Shown: one piece after another, positions 7,884 through 16,374 of the stretch
How the letters are laid out: each line of letters starts with the position of its first letter
How positions within the stretch are numbered: position 1 is the stretch's first letter
NCBI GenBank assembly: GCA_013815395.1
Contig: JACDGH010000001.1
Coordinates: 12,301-34,339 of the forward strand
Direction: 5' to 3'
Origin: Parachlamydiaceae bacterium
Lineage (GTDB): Bacteria; Chlamydiota; Chlamydiia; Chlamydiales; Parachlamydiaceae
Length of the DNA stretch: 22,039 nt
Translations under genes and position numbers: made by a program
Notes under the pieces: generated by a model
The model's database searches: none
What the model saw: the letters and a program-made list of their open reading frames with translations, nothing else
What the model was told of the DNA's origin: nothing

Positions 7884-10379
7884 ATGTTGAATCAACGTGA
7901 CTTTAAAGGCGAGGGGTTTAAGGACTACGAAACTCTAGAAGAAATTGCATACGACTTGATCTGGTCCTGGGATCATAAAGCAGATATTATCTGGAAAGAA
8001 CTTGATCCAGAACTTTGGGCTCTTACGCGTAATCCATTGGTGATTTTAGAGACGGTTTCCAAAGAGAAATTAAAAAAAGTTCTCATTGATCCAAAATTTT
8101 GCAAAATCATTCAAGAGCTTAAACTAGTCGATACTGAGCTGGATGCAACGACTGAAACCTGGTTTCATAAAAAAAATCCCCAAAAAGCATTAACTGCCGT
8201 TGCCTACTTCAGCATGGAATTTATGTTAAGCGAAGCTCTCCCGATTTATTCTGGAGGGCTTGGAAATGTGGCAGGGGATCAACTCAAAGCGGTTAATGAT
8301 TTAGGGGTGCCCGTAGTTGCCGTTGGACTTTTGTACCAACAAGGCTATTTTCGGCAGATCATTGATAAAAATGGAGCGCAACAGGCGCTTTATCCTTACA
8401 ATAGTCCTGAGCAATTGCCTATAAAACCCGTTCGTTTACCTAATGGAGAGTGGCTAAGGATTGAAATTGCTCTTCCCGGATGGAAACTTTGGCTGCGCGC
8501 ATGGGAAGTAAAAGTTGGTAGGGTAAAGCTTTACCTTTTAGATAGTAACGATGCAGCCAACTATCCACCACATAGGGCTATCACCAGCGAATTGTACGGA
8601 GGCGATGCAGAACTGAGGCTTAAACAAGAAATAGTGCTGGGTATCGGTGGATGGAGGCTTCTTGAAGCGATTGGAATAAAGCCGGAAGTCTGTCACTTAA
8701 ACGAAGGACATGCTGCCTTTGCGATTTTAGAACGAGCGAAAAGCTATATGAAAGCGACTAGTTGTTCTTTTGAGATTGCGCTGACTGCCACTCGAGCGGG
8801 AAATCTCTTTACCACTCACACGGCTGTCCCTGCAGGTTTTGATCGCTTCAATCCATCTTTTATAAAAGACTATCTTGGTTTATATGCTAAGGAACATCTT
8901 GGGATTTCAGTGGATGAACTTCTTTCTTTAGGAAGGGAAAATTCCAATAATTCTGAAGAGCCCTTCAACATGGCTTATTTAGCGATGCGTGGCAGTGGCG
9001 CTATTAATGCAGTTAGTCTTTTGCATGAGAAAGTGAGCCGACACATCTTTGCACCTTTATTTCCTCGATGGCCAATCAATGAGATCCCGGTTGGGCATGT
9101 AACAAACGGTATTCATGTTAGAAGTTGGGATTCTGCCATGTCTGACAATCTTTGGACGGAGGCTTGCGGGAAGAACCGTTGGTTGGGAGAAATAGGCGAT
9201 CTGGAAAAAGAAATTAGAGCTGTGCCGGATGTTAAAATTTGGCAAATGCGAGAGACTTCTCGGAAAGCAATGATTGATTATATTCGGGATACGCTATCAA
9301 GATTATTAGAGGCTCGTGGTGCGCCGACACAAGATGTTGAACAAGCAAAACATCAATTTAATCCAAATGTCTTTACTATGGGTTTTGCGAGGCGGTTTGC
9401 CACCTATAAAAGACCTAACATGCTGCTTCACGACCCCGAACGGCTGATTCGTATTTTAACCAATAAAGAAAGACCCGTGCAGCTGGTTCTCGCAGGAAAA
9501 GCGCATCCTGCCGACAAAGAGGGGCAGGATTTGATTCAACAATGGATGCAATTCATATGGAGGCCAGATGTTCGTGCTTCTGTCGCCTTTATAAGTGATT
9601 ACGATATGTTAGTAACAGAACAGCTTGTTGCAGGCGTTGATCTTTGGATCAATACCCCTCGTCGCCCTTGGGAGGCCTGTGGAACGAGTGGAATGAAAAT
9701 CCTCGTCAATGGAGGCCTTAATCTATCCGAGCTTGATGGGTGGTGGGCCGAAGCTTATAAGCCGGAAATTGGATGGGCCATCGGAGATGGTCAAGAACAT
9801 GGCGAGGATCCTGCATGGGATGCTAATGAGGCAAATAAACTTTATGATTTATTGGAAAATGAAATAATACCAGAATTTTATAATCGAAATAAAGAAGGCA
9901 TTCCAACAGCTTGGCTCTCTAAGGTCAGAGAAAGCATGGCGCAATTGACGCCTCAATTTAGCACGAATCGATCTGTTAGCGATTACACTGAAAAGTATTA
10001 TCTACCCGCTGCTGAAAACTATAGAAAAAGAGTTGCAGATGAGGGGCGTCTCTCTAAAGAGATCGTCAAGTGGAAACACGCTATGGAAGAAGATATGTCA
10101 AAACTTCGATTCGAAGGGATGAAAGCAGAGACACAGGGCGATCGCCACCATTTTGAAATACAGATTAATTTCAATGGTCTAGATCCAAACGTAGTGAAAG
10201 TGGAGCTTTTTGCAAATGGTTCTAATGAATCCTTTCCTATGATACAGGAGAAGGTAAATAACTATTATGCAGATATAGCGGCGGTGCGGCCTATAACAGA
10301 TTTTACTATACGTGTAATTCCCTATTTTCCAGGCGTTGCAGTACCTTTAGAAAATAATCAAATTTTATGGCAAAGGTAA
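7884..10379 (+). CDS. glgP: Alpha-glucan (glycogen/maltodextrin) phosphorylase, DUF3417 type
   Basis: Phosphorolyses alpha-1,4-glucan to glucose-1-phosphate (GT35 family, PLP-dependent). The start is set at ATG 7884 because AGGA lies 6 nt upstream; a TTG at 7809 or ATG at 7815 keeps the frame open but adds 25 or 23 residues with no homologous look. That gives 831 residues. The N-terminal 90 residues (LEEIAYDLIWSWDHKADIIW) are the DUF3417 domain of the Thermotoga/actinobacterial branch, not the classical GlgP/MalP form. The body shows LPIYSGGLGNVAGDQLK, and the PLP motif EACGTSGMK places the cofactor lysine at K605. The C-terminal beta-rich tail ending in PLENNQILWQR is also usual for this branch. 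Its product feeds Pgm encoded 4.3 kb downstream. Confidence 0.93.
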   Translation: MLNQRDFKGEGFKDYETLEEIAYDLIWSWDHKADIIWKELDPELWALTRNPLVILETVSKEKLKKVLIDPKFCKIIQELKLVDTELDATTETWFHKKNPQKALTAVAYFSMEFMLSEALPIYSGGLGNVAGDQLKAVNDLGVPVVAVGLLYQQGYFRQIIDKNGAQQALYPYNSPEQLPIKPVRLPNGEWLRIEIALPGWKLWLRAWEVKVGRVKLYLLDSNDAANYPPHRAITSELYGGDAELRLKQEIVLGIGGWRLLEAIGIKPEVCHLNEGHAAFAILERAKSYMKATSCSFEIALTATRAGNLFTTHTAVPAGFDRFNPSFIKDYLGLYAKEHLGISVDELLSLGRENSNNSEEPFNMAYLAMRGSGAINAVSLLHEKVSRHIFAPLFPRWPINEIPVGHVTNGIHVRSWDSAMSDNLWTEACGKNRWLGEIGDLEKEIRAVPDVKIWQMRETSRKAMIDYIRDTLSRLLEARGAPTQDVEQAKHQFNPNVFTMGFARRFATYKRPNMLLHDPERLIRILTNKERPVQLVLAGKAHPADKEGQDLIQQWMQFIWRPDVRASVAFISDYDMLVTEQLVAGVDLWINTPRRPWEACGTSGMKILVNGGLNLSELDGWWAEAYKPEIGWAIGDGQEHGEDPAWDANEANKLYDLLENEIIPEFYNRNKEGIPTAWLSKVRESMAQLTPQFSTNRSVSDYTEKYYLPAAENYRKRVADEGRLSKEIVKWKHAMEEDMSKLRFEGMKAETQGDRHHFEIQINFNGLDPNVVKVELFANGSNESFPMIQEKVNNYYADIAAVRPITDFTIRVIPYFPGVAVPLENNQILWQR

Positions 10380-10573
10380 TGAATGACACTAAGGTTTTGA
10401 AAAGAAAAGGGTTGATAGATATATTTTAAAAAATAATTAATTTTTAGTGTTGAAGTTTTTGTTCCTTAACTCTTTGATTAGGGTATAAATCAACTCCTTT
10501 TTGTTTCGATCCAGGCTTAATGCTTATCGGGAAAAGTCGACCGTGTTATTCCATTTTATGATTTGGAATTCAG

Positions 10574-10876
10574 TTATTGCATATTGTAATTAAGATGGTC
10601 CATGATCCAGATAGAGAAAAAGACGATGATGAAGATGATAGAAACGGTAGAAATGAAAATACCTAAATTCCAAAGGGGCCCTTCTTCTTTCCATACATCG
10701 ATAAAAAAAATGAGCTGAACAAGGGACTGAATGAGAGAAAGAGTAAAAATGATGATTATAGCCGTCTTAATATCAAAGTTGAAAAATTCTGGATGTAAAA
10801 TAATAAAATAGGCAGTTATAGTTAATAACAATGAAGCAATAAAGCCAGTGACGCGTAGCGAAATTTCATGATACAT
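10574..10876 (-). CDS. cyoD: Cytochrome bo-type quinol oxidase subunit IV
   Basis: A 100-residue membrane protein with three hydrophobic segments and the characteristic C-terminal SIWIMDHLNYNM, matching CyoD (109 in E. coli), which supports assembly of the CuB site in subunit I. The frame is open up to 10933, but the start is placed at ATG 10876: an AGGA lies 7 nt upstream, the ATG falls 8 nt after the cyoC stop, and MYHEISLRVTGF aligns with the start of the CyoD core. The upstream extension overlaps cyoC. It is the last gene of the operon; cyoE (heme O synthase), which follows in E. coli, is absent. Confidence 0.92.
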   Translation of the reverse strand: MYHEISLRVTGFIASLLLTITAYFIILHPEFFNFDIKTAIIIIFTLSLIQSLVQLIFFIDVWKEEGPLWNLGIFISTVSIIFIIVFFSIWIMDHLNYNMQ

Positions 10877-10884
10877 AACAAATC

Positions 10885-11496
10885 CTATATTAAATATCCA
10901 ATTCCATAGACAACAGTAAAAATAAAAATCCAAACGAAGTCAAGGAAGTGCCAAAAAAGACTCATTCGAAAAATCCTGGAAATACTGTGTTCCCCAAGAG
11001 GGCGTAATACGATCCGAAACATCATCACGACCATCCACAGTAACCCTATAGAGATATGTAATCCATGTGTACCAACCAATGTGAAAAACGAGGAGAGAAA
11101 GGCGCTGTGTTGCCAACTGGCTCCTCGACTCACTAAATCAACAAATTCTGAAATTTCGATGCAAAGGAAGGATACGCCCAAAAGGAAAGTGATAATAAAC
11201 CAGATAATAGCCCAGTTTTTTACATGACGATGAACGGCTAGCATAGCAAGAGAACAGGTAAAACTGCTGGTGAGAAGGATAAGCGTTTCAGCAAGCACAG
11301 AAGGTAAATGAAATAACTCTTTTGCAGTGGGACCACCGAAAGTATTTCCATGCAAAACAATGAAACAAGCAAAAAGTACAGCAAAAATGATAAGATCCGT
11401 CATTAAATAAATCCAAAAGCCAAAAACTTTTGTTTCGTTCACTTCCATTGGTTCGCTCATTTCCATCGAGTTATTTTTTACCATTTTATCACTCAC
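10885..11496 (-). CDS. cyoC: Cytochrome bo-type quinol oxidase subunit III
   Basis: 203 residues (204 in E. coli), with five hydrophobic segments and the subunit III signatures KVFGFWIYLMTD, LAETLILLTSSFT and TLVGTHGLHISIG. It stabilises the catalytic subunit in the inner membrane. The first ~20 residues are a polar Met/Glu-rich leader; later in-frame ATGs exist but the start at 11496 is supported by the 4-nt overlap (ATGA) with the end of cyoB. Third gene of cyoABCD. Confidence 0.95.
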   Translation of the reverse strand: MSDKMVKNNSMEMSEPMEVNETKVFGFWIYLMTDLIIFAVLFACFIVLHGNTFGGPTAKELFHLPSVLAETLILLTSSFTCSLAMLAVHRHVKNWAIIWFIITFLLGVSFLCIEISEFVDLVSRGASWQHSAFLSSFFTLVGTHGLHISIGLLWMVVMMFRIVLRPLGEHSISRIFRMSLFWHFLDFVWIFIFTVVYGIGYLI

Positions 11497-13460
11497 TTTC
11501 TCAGGTAAGATTGTTCAATTTTAGCCACTTCTGCAGCTGGTAGCACATATTCCATCTCATCATCAAAGGAAATAGTAATAATGCATGCAATGATTCCAAC
11601 AAGACCAACAATGGCAAGCCAAATAATTTGCCAGACTAGTGCAAACCCTGCTAAGAAAGCAAAACAGGATATATAGATCCCCATACCTGTGTTTTTAAAA
11701 CATTCGATATCCTGATATTTTTTTTCGGGCTGCCAACCTTTTTTTTTCATATCCCAAAACACTTCATGGCTAGTAATTGAGGGAACTATGGCAAAATTAT
11801 AAAATGGGGGTGGAGAGTGGGTTGCCCATTCAAGCGTTCTACCATTCCAAGGATCTCCTGTGGTATCTAAATTTAGTTTTCTTTGCTTTATACTTTTGAT
11901 AACTAGATAAATTTGAGTTATAATTCCGCATGAAATGATAACAAATCCAATTGCTGCTGTAATGTATAATGGCTGCCAACCAGTTGAGGAATCATAGTGA
12001 TCAATACGCCGTGGTGCACCCATAAATCCCAATAAATAAAGAGGAGTAAAAGCTACAAAAAATCCGATAAACCAAAACCAAAATGCCAGTTTGTCTAGTC
12101 GCTCGTTAAGTTTAAATCCGAAGATCTTAGGGAACCAATAAGTGGTACCGGCAAAAATTCCAAAAAGAGCCACTCCAATAATCATTGTATGGAAGTGAGC
12201 AACCAGAAATAAACTATTATGCACCTGAAAATCGGCGGGTGGAGAGGCCATAAATATTCCTCCCATCCCTCCTATCATAAATAAGATTAGAAAACCAATA
12301 AACCAATACATGGGTGAGGCTAAGTTCACTTTACCCTTATACATAGTAAGAATCCAATTAAAGACCTGAACACCTGAAGGAATCGCAATCAGCAATGTCA
12401 CAATGCCAAAAAAAGAGTTTACTGAAGGGCCAGCACCCATGACATAGAAGTGGTGTAGCCAGACCAAATAAGATAGTGTAGTAATAGTAAGAGCTGCACA
12501 CACCATGGACACATATCCAGAAATTCTTTTTTGTGAAAACGTAGAGACAATTTCCGAGAACATGCCAAAAGCAGGTATAACCAAAATATAAACTTCTGGA
12601 TGACCCCACATCCAAATAAGATTCCAATACATCATTTGATTTCCAGAATACCCTATCGTAAAGAAATGCATTCCTAATGCACGATCAAACCAAAGAAGTA
12701 ATGTTGTTGCAGTAAGAACAGGGAAGGCAGAAATAATAAGAGCCATTGCGCATAAAGTATTCCAGGTGAATAATGGCATTTTCATCAAAGTCATTCCAGG
12801 CGCCCGTTTTTTTATAATCGTAACAAGAAAATTAATTCCAGCAAGCAGGCTGCCAAGACCTGAAAGTTGTAAACTCCAAATAAGATAATCGACTCCCACA
12901 CTGGGGTTAAATTCAAGCTCTGAGAAGGGTGCAATGGCAAGCCAACCTGTGTTGGCAAAATCCCCACCGATGATAAAGAAAAAATTAATGAGTAGTCCTC
13001 CGGCAGCGGTGAGCCAGAACCCTAATGAATTCACGAAAGGAAAAGCAAGATCGCGGGCGCCAATTTGAAGTGGTACAATCCAGTTCATGAGTCCAAAAAA
13101 GAAACTCATCGTCACAAAAAAGACCATGATATCGCCATGCGATGTAAAAACCTGTTGAAAATGATCTGCAGAAAGATATCCTTGTGAATCTGCTGCAATT
13201 GACTGTTGAAGCCATACCATTCCTGCATCTAACATTCCACGAAAGAACATTATGGATGCAAAGATCATGTACATGGTCCCAATTTTTTTGGGATCAGTTG
13301 AGGTAAGCCACTCATGCCAAAGCCAACCCCAGCGTTTGGTTTTTGTGAGATAAACTGCTATCGCGACGAACAACATGATAATAGAAACAGTCCCCCCTAT
13401 CGTGTACCAGACGTGAGGGATCGCATCTAAAGTCAATTTTCCGAACAAGAATTCTTTCAT
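11493..13460 (-). CDS. cyoB: Cytochrome bo-type quinol oxidase subunit I, K-channel lysine replaced by Gln
   Basis: 655 residues (663 in E. coli), the heme-copper catalytic subunit reducing O2 with quinol and pumping protons. Metal ligands are all present: H108 and H424 (low-spin heme), H287 (CuB, in WGHPEVY with the cross-link Y291), H336/H337 (CuB), H422 (high-spin heme). Quinol-site residues R74, D78, H100 and Q103 match E. coli R71, D75, H98, Q101. The D-channel D137 (GARDLAFPF) and E289 are kept. In PSGVQVFNW, however, residue 365 is Gln (codon CAG, plus-strand 12366-12368) where E. coli has the K-channel K362 (PTGVKIFNW). It overlaps cyoA and cyoC by 4 nt each. Confidence 0.97.
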   Translation of the reverse strand: MKEFLFGKLTLDAIPHVWYTIGGTVSIIMLFVAIAVYLTKTKRWGWLWHEWLTSTDPKKIGTMYMIFASIMFFRGMLDAGMVWLQQSIAADSQGYLSADHFQQVFTSHGDIMVFFVTMSFFFGLMNWIVPLQIGARDLAFPFVNSLGFWLTAAGGLLINFFFIIGGDFANTGWLAIAPFSELEFNPSVGVDYLIWSLQLSGLGSLLAGINFLVTIIKKRAPGMTLMKMPLFTWNTLCAMALIISAFPVLTATTLLLWFDRALGMHFFTIGYSGNQMMYWNLIWMWGHPEVYILVIPAFGMFSEIVSTFSQKRISGYVSMVCAALTITTLSYLVWLHHFYVMGAGPSVNSFFGIVTLLIAIPSGVQVFNWILTMYKGKVNLASPMYWFIGFLILFMIGGMGGIFMASPPADFQVHNSLFLVAHFHTMIIGVALFGIFAGTTYWFPKIFGFKLNERLDKLAFWFWFIGFFVAFTPLYLLGFMGAPRRIDHYDSSTGWQPLYITAAIGFVIISCGIITQIYLVIKSIKQRKLNLDTTGDPWNGRTLEWATHSPPPFYNFAIVPSITSHEVFWDMKKKGWQPEKKYQDIECFKNTGMGIYISCFAFLAGFALVWQIIWLAIVGLVGIIACIITISFDDEMEYVLPAAEVAKIEQSYLRK

Positions 13461-14326
13461 AATACCGGTTTGGTTGGATACATATATTTATGAATTATTT
13501 TATGATATAGATCTTTTTCCACTTCCGAAAAGGAGGAAATGGATTTATTCACTGAAGGCTTAATAAGTTCGTTATAAGTAGCTTCAGTTAAATGAAGAGG
13601 TGATTTTTTGACTTGATCAACCCAAGCGTCAAAATCCTTTTTAGATGAAGATTTTGCAGGAAACGCCATATCTGCATATCCTTCTCCATTGATCTCCACA
13701 GCCCTTCCCATATATTCTCCTGGCCCGTCCGCCATCAAATAAAGTTGAGTTGTCATTCCAGTCATAGAATATATTTGTCCGCTCAATTGCGGAATCCAAA
13801 ACGAGTTCATCGGCGTGCCATCTGCTGATAACTTTAAATGAATTGGAGTCTTTTCTGGAATATGGAAATAATTTAGTGTTGCAATTCCTTGTTCTGGATA
13901 AATAAATAACCATTTCCAATCCAAAGCCACCACCTCAATTGTGAGAGGCTTAACTTCGCTTTCAATAGGTTTATATGGATTCAATTTATGCGTAGCATCC
14001 CACATTACCACACCCATTATAGCTACGATGATTGAAGGGATACCCCACATTATTAGTTCACCGATAGTACCGAAAGAGTGGTCTGGATCATATTTTGCAT
14101 GTTCATTTTTAATGCAATATTTCCATACTACCGTAAATAAAAGGAGATAGGTAGGAACGATGATGATCAGCATAAGAATGATATTCGTTATGATGAGTTC
14201 TAGTTCACTCTGTGCAATGATCCCTTTAGGATGGACCACCAAAGCATTCTCACTTGCTAAGACAAAAACGATACCAATGACTCCGATTATTACAGCGAGC
14301 ATGCCCATTAAAATAAATTTTTTCAT
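13457..14326 (-). CDS. cyoA: Cytochrome bo-type quinol oxidase subunit II
   Basis: 289 residues: an N-terminal hydrophobic signal/anchor (3-24), two membrane helices (about 42-66 and 88-109), then a periplasmic cupredoxin domain (LTIEVVALDWKWLFIYPEQGIA). The CuA ligands are lacking, as expected for a quinol and not a cytochrome c oxidase. E90 (TIGELIMW) corresponds to E. coli E89 at the entrance of the K-channel. The E. coli protein is a lipoprotein processed at Cys25; here the equivalent stretch VLASENA has no Cys, so it is not lipidated there. The C-terminus is shorter than in E. coli. First gene of the operon, with a weak ribosome site before ATG 14326. Confidence 0.95.
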   Translation of the reverse strand: MKKFILMGMLAVIIGVIGIVFVLASENALVVHPKGIIAQSELELIITNIILMLIIIVPTYLLLFTVVWKYCIKNEHAKYDPDHSFGTIGELIMWGIPSIIVAIMGVVMWDATHKLNPYKPIESEVKPLTIEVVALDWKWLFIYPEQGIATLNYFHIPEKTPIHLKLSADGTPMNSFWIPQLSGQIYSMTGMTTQLYLMADGPGEYMGRAVEINGEGYADMAFPAKSSSKKDFDAWVDQVKKSPLHLTEATYNELIKPSVNKSISSFSEVEKDLYHKIIHKYMYPTKPVL

Positions 14327-14362
14327 GTTTTAACCAAAATTTCTCGCATAGTTTAAATTAAT

Positions 14363-14368
14363 ATTATA
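14363..14368 (-). promoter_or_regulatory. Candidate -10 box of the cyo operon
   Basis: A perfect TATAAT on the minus strand 36 nt upstream of the cyoA start. No good -35 hexamer sits at 16-18 nt; CTGGCA at 14389-14394 is 20 nt away. An activator-dependent promoter is possible. Confidence 0.4.
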
Positions 14369-14568
14369 CTCATAGATGAATGCTAACCTGCCAGGTTTAT
14401 TCTTAATAAAAAAAAGGAAGTACTTCAAAAAAAGTAAATATTTTTTTTGATTTTACCTTATCGACCTATTGTTTCTATGTCAAACGCTATTTTATATCAT
14501 TTTGAATTGTCGTTTGGTTCTATGATATTAGCGAACTAGACTATCAATAGAGTTGGAATAATATTTAA

Positions 14569-14606
14569 TATTTAATGAATATCCTATTTGTGATATTCAT
14601 TAAATA
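14569..14606. repeat. 15-bp perfect inverted repeat upstream of pgm
   Basis: TATTTAATGAATATC (14569-14583) and GATATTCATTAAATA (14592-14606) pair perfectly around an 8-nt loop. Neither strand continues into a T run (the plus strand continues into A), so it is not an ordinary terminator. It lies 53 nt before the pgm start, between two divergent genes, which suits an operator or an mRNA leader hairpin. Confidence 0.7.
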
Positions 14607-14658
14607 AAAAAAATTGATTCTGAAAGTTTACTAGCTAGCATCTATTATAAGGAATTAA

Positions 14659-16308
14659 ATGAAAATAAGTCCTCTCGTAGGAAAGCCTGCCCCCACTTCA
14701 ATACTCGTTAATGTTGCGAAGCTCATTACGGCTTATTATACAGAAATTCCGGATTTGGCTGTCTCAGAAGAGCTCGTTGTCTTTGGCACTTCTGGGCACC
14801 GAGGCTCTTCTTTCAAAAAGGGGTTCAATGAGTGGCACATTCTAGCGATTACCCAAGCAATCTGTGAATGGCGCAAGATAAACAAAATCGAAGGTCCATT
14901 ATTTATGGGCATGGATACGCACGCACTGTCTGAGCCTGCTCTTGCAAGTGCTCTTGAAGTTCTCGCGGCTAATGACGTGGAAGTCATGCTGTCAGAAAAC
15001 AATGAATATACTCCAACTCCTGCGATTTCTCATGCAATTATTTGCTATAATCGAGGACGAAGAGAAAAATTTGCTGATGGGATTGTAATTACACCTTCGC
15101 ATAACCCCCCAGATATAGGAGGATTTAAATACAATGCTTCTAACGGTGGACCGGCCGATGTACAAATTACAAACTGGATCGAAGCAAGAGCAAACGTGCT
15201 TATTAAAAAAAAGCTAAAGAGCGTAAAACGAATTTCTTATGATAAAGCTATAAGATCTTCGACAATTCATCGACATAATTATCTTAGAGCTTATATTGAG
15301 GATCTTGGGACTGTCATTGACATGGAAGCGATTCGGAATGCAAAGATTCATCTTGGTGTAGATCCACTTGGCGGAGCGGGTGTCCATTATTGGCAGCCGA
15401 TAGCCGAGCAGTATAGTCTTGATCTAACGGTCGTAAATAGAGAAGTCGATCAGACATTTCGATTTATGACAGTTGATTGGGATGGGCAGATTCGGATGGA
15501 TCCCTCGTCGCCTTACGCAATGCAGCGGTTGATCGGTTTGAAAGATCAGTTTCAAATCGCTTTTGGCTGCGATACTGATCACGATAGGCATGGGATTGTA
15601 ACAAAAAGTTGCGGATTGCTCCCTCCTAATCACTACTTGTCAGTCGCTATCTTCTATCTTTTCCAGCATAGGCCTAACTGGTATCAGAAATCTGCCGTTG
15701 GAAAAACAATAGTAAGTAGCCAGATGATCGATCGAGTGACAAAAAAACTGGGAAGGAATTTGGTTGAAGTGCCTGTAGGATTCAAATGGTTCGTCGATGG
15801 TTTACTTGATGGTTCGCTTGGATTTGGAGGAGAAGAAAGTGCAGGAGCTAGCTTTTTGAGAAAAGACGGCACTGTCTGGACAACCGATAAAGATGGAATT
15901 ATTCCTGCTTTGCTGGCGGGAGAAATAACTGCACGGATGGGACGCGATCCAGGCGAACTTTATCGAGATCTGACTAAGAAATTTGGCGAACCAATTTACG
16001 ACAGGGTTGAAGCAGCAGCGACTGGCGAACAGAAGAAACGCCTAGCAAAATTATCTGCAAATCAAGTGCAATCAAAGGAATTAGCCGGCGAAAAAATCGA
16101 AACCATTCTCACAAATGCTCCTGGGAATGGTGCTCCCATTGGAGGTTTAAAGGTAATTGCTAAAAATGGATGGTTTGCAGCCCGTCCTTCAGGGACTGAA
16201 GATATTTATAAAATTTACGCAGAGAGTTTTCTCGGAAAAGATCATTTAAATCGTATTCTCGAAGAAGCGCAAACCCTTGTGGATAAAGGAATAAAATATG
16301 ACACTTGA
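14659..16308 (+). CDS. pgm: Phosphoglucomutase (alpha-D-glucose phosphate-specific)
   Basis: 549 residues, collinear with E. coli Pgm (546). It interconverts glucose-1-phosphate and glucose-6-phosphate. Domain 1 shows VFGTSGHRGS (about 41-50) and the phosphoserine loop TPSHNPP with S147. The metal-binding loop CDTDHDRHG supplies D305, D307 and D309. The sugar-binding GGEESAGASF and phosphate-binding RPSGTEDIYKIY follow. The ATG has AAGGA 6 nt upstream. It links the phosphorylase upstream with zwf downstream. The last 11 nt overlap the ATG of a phosphoketolase remnant, the arrangement expected of a former pgm-xfp operon. Confidence 0.96.
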   Translation: MKISPLVGKPAPTSILVNVAKLITAYYTEIPDLAVSEELVVFGTSGHRGSSFKKGFNEWHILAITQAICEWRKINKIEGPLFMGMDTHALSEPALASALEVLAANDVEVMLSENNEYTPTPAISHAIICYNRGRREKFADGIVITPSHNPPDIGGFKYNASNGGPADVQITNWIEARANVLIKKKLKSVKRISYDKAIRSSTIHRHNYLRAYIEDLGTVIDMEAIRNAKIHLGVDPLGGAGVHYWQPIAEQYSLDLTVVNREVDQTFRFMTVDWDGQIRMDPSSPYAMQRLIGLKDQFQIAFGCDTDHDRHGIVTKSCGLLPPNHYLSVAIFYLFQHRPNWYQKSAVGKTIVSSQMIDRVTKKLGRNLVEVPVGFKWFVDGLLDGSLGFGGEESAGASFLRKDGTVWTTDKDGIIPALLAGEITARMGRDPGELYRDLTKKFGEPIYDRVEAAATGEQKKRLAKLSANQVQSKELAGEKIETILTNAPGNGAPIGGLKVIAKNGWFAARPSGTEDIYKIYAESFLGKDHLNRILEEAQTLVDKGIKYDT

Positions 16309-16374
16309 TTCAGAACTACTTAAGAAAATGAATGCCTATTGGCGCGCCGCGAACTATCTGTCAGTTCGGCAAAG
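16298..16374 (+). pseudogene. Phosphoketolase 5' remnant (xfp')
   Basis: ATG 16298 overlaps the end of pgm and opens a frame whose first 25 residues end in ELLKKMNAYWRAANYLSVRQ. This is the start of D-xylulose-5-P/fructose-6-P phosphoketolase as I know it (MxAYWRAANYLSVGQIYL), with one Gly to Arg change. After residue 25 the similarity stops abruptly and the frame runs on meaninglessly to a stop at 16447 (49 codons in all). About 97% of a normal ~800-residue enzyme is missing, so it is a deletion scar. Confidence 0.75.

Larger units (their letters stand above)
14327..14658. other. Divergent regulatory region between cyoA and pgm
   Basis: No gene is seen in these 332 bp. The stretch holds a TATAAT box for cyo (14363-14368), a perfect 10-bp palindrome GAAGTACTTC (14417-14426) between A-rich runs, an inverted pair CAAACG/CGTTTG around 14482-14514, and a 15-bp perfect inverted repeat nearer pgm (listed separately). 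The pgm start is preceded by AAGGA. Confidence 0.5.

Noticed and set aside
10483..10510. TTGATT/AATCAA hairpin followed by CTCCTTTTT as the glgP terminator
   Set aside because: Only 6 bp, all AT-rich apart from one pair, with a broken T run; too weak to list as a terminator.
10877..10933. 19-residue extension of CyoD
   Set aside because: It overlaps the end of cyoC, and ATG 10876 has its own AGGA and matches the CyoD core.
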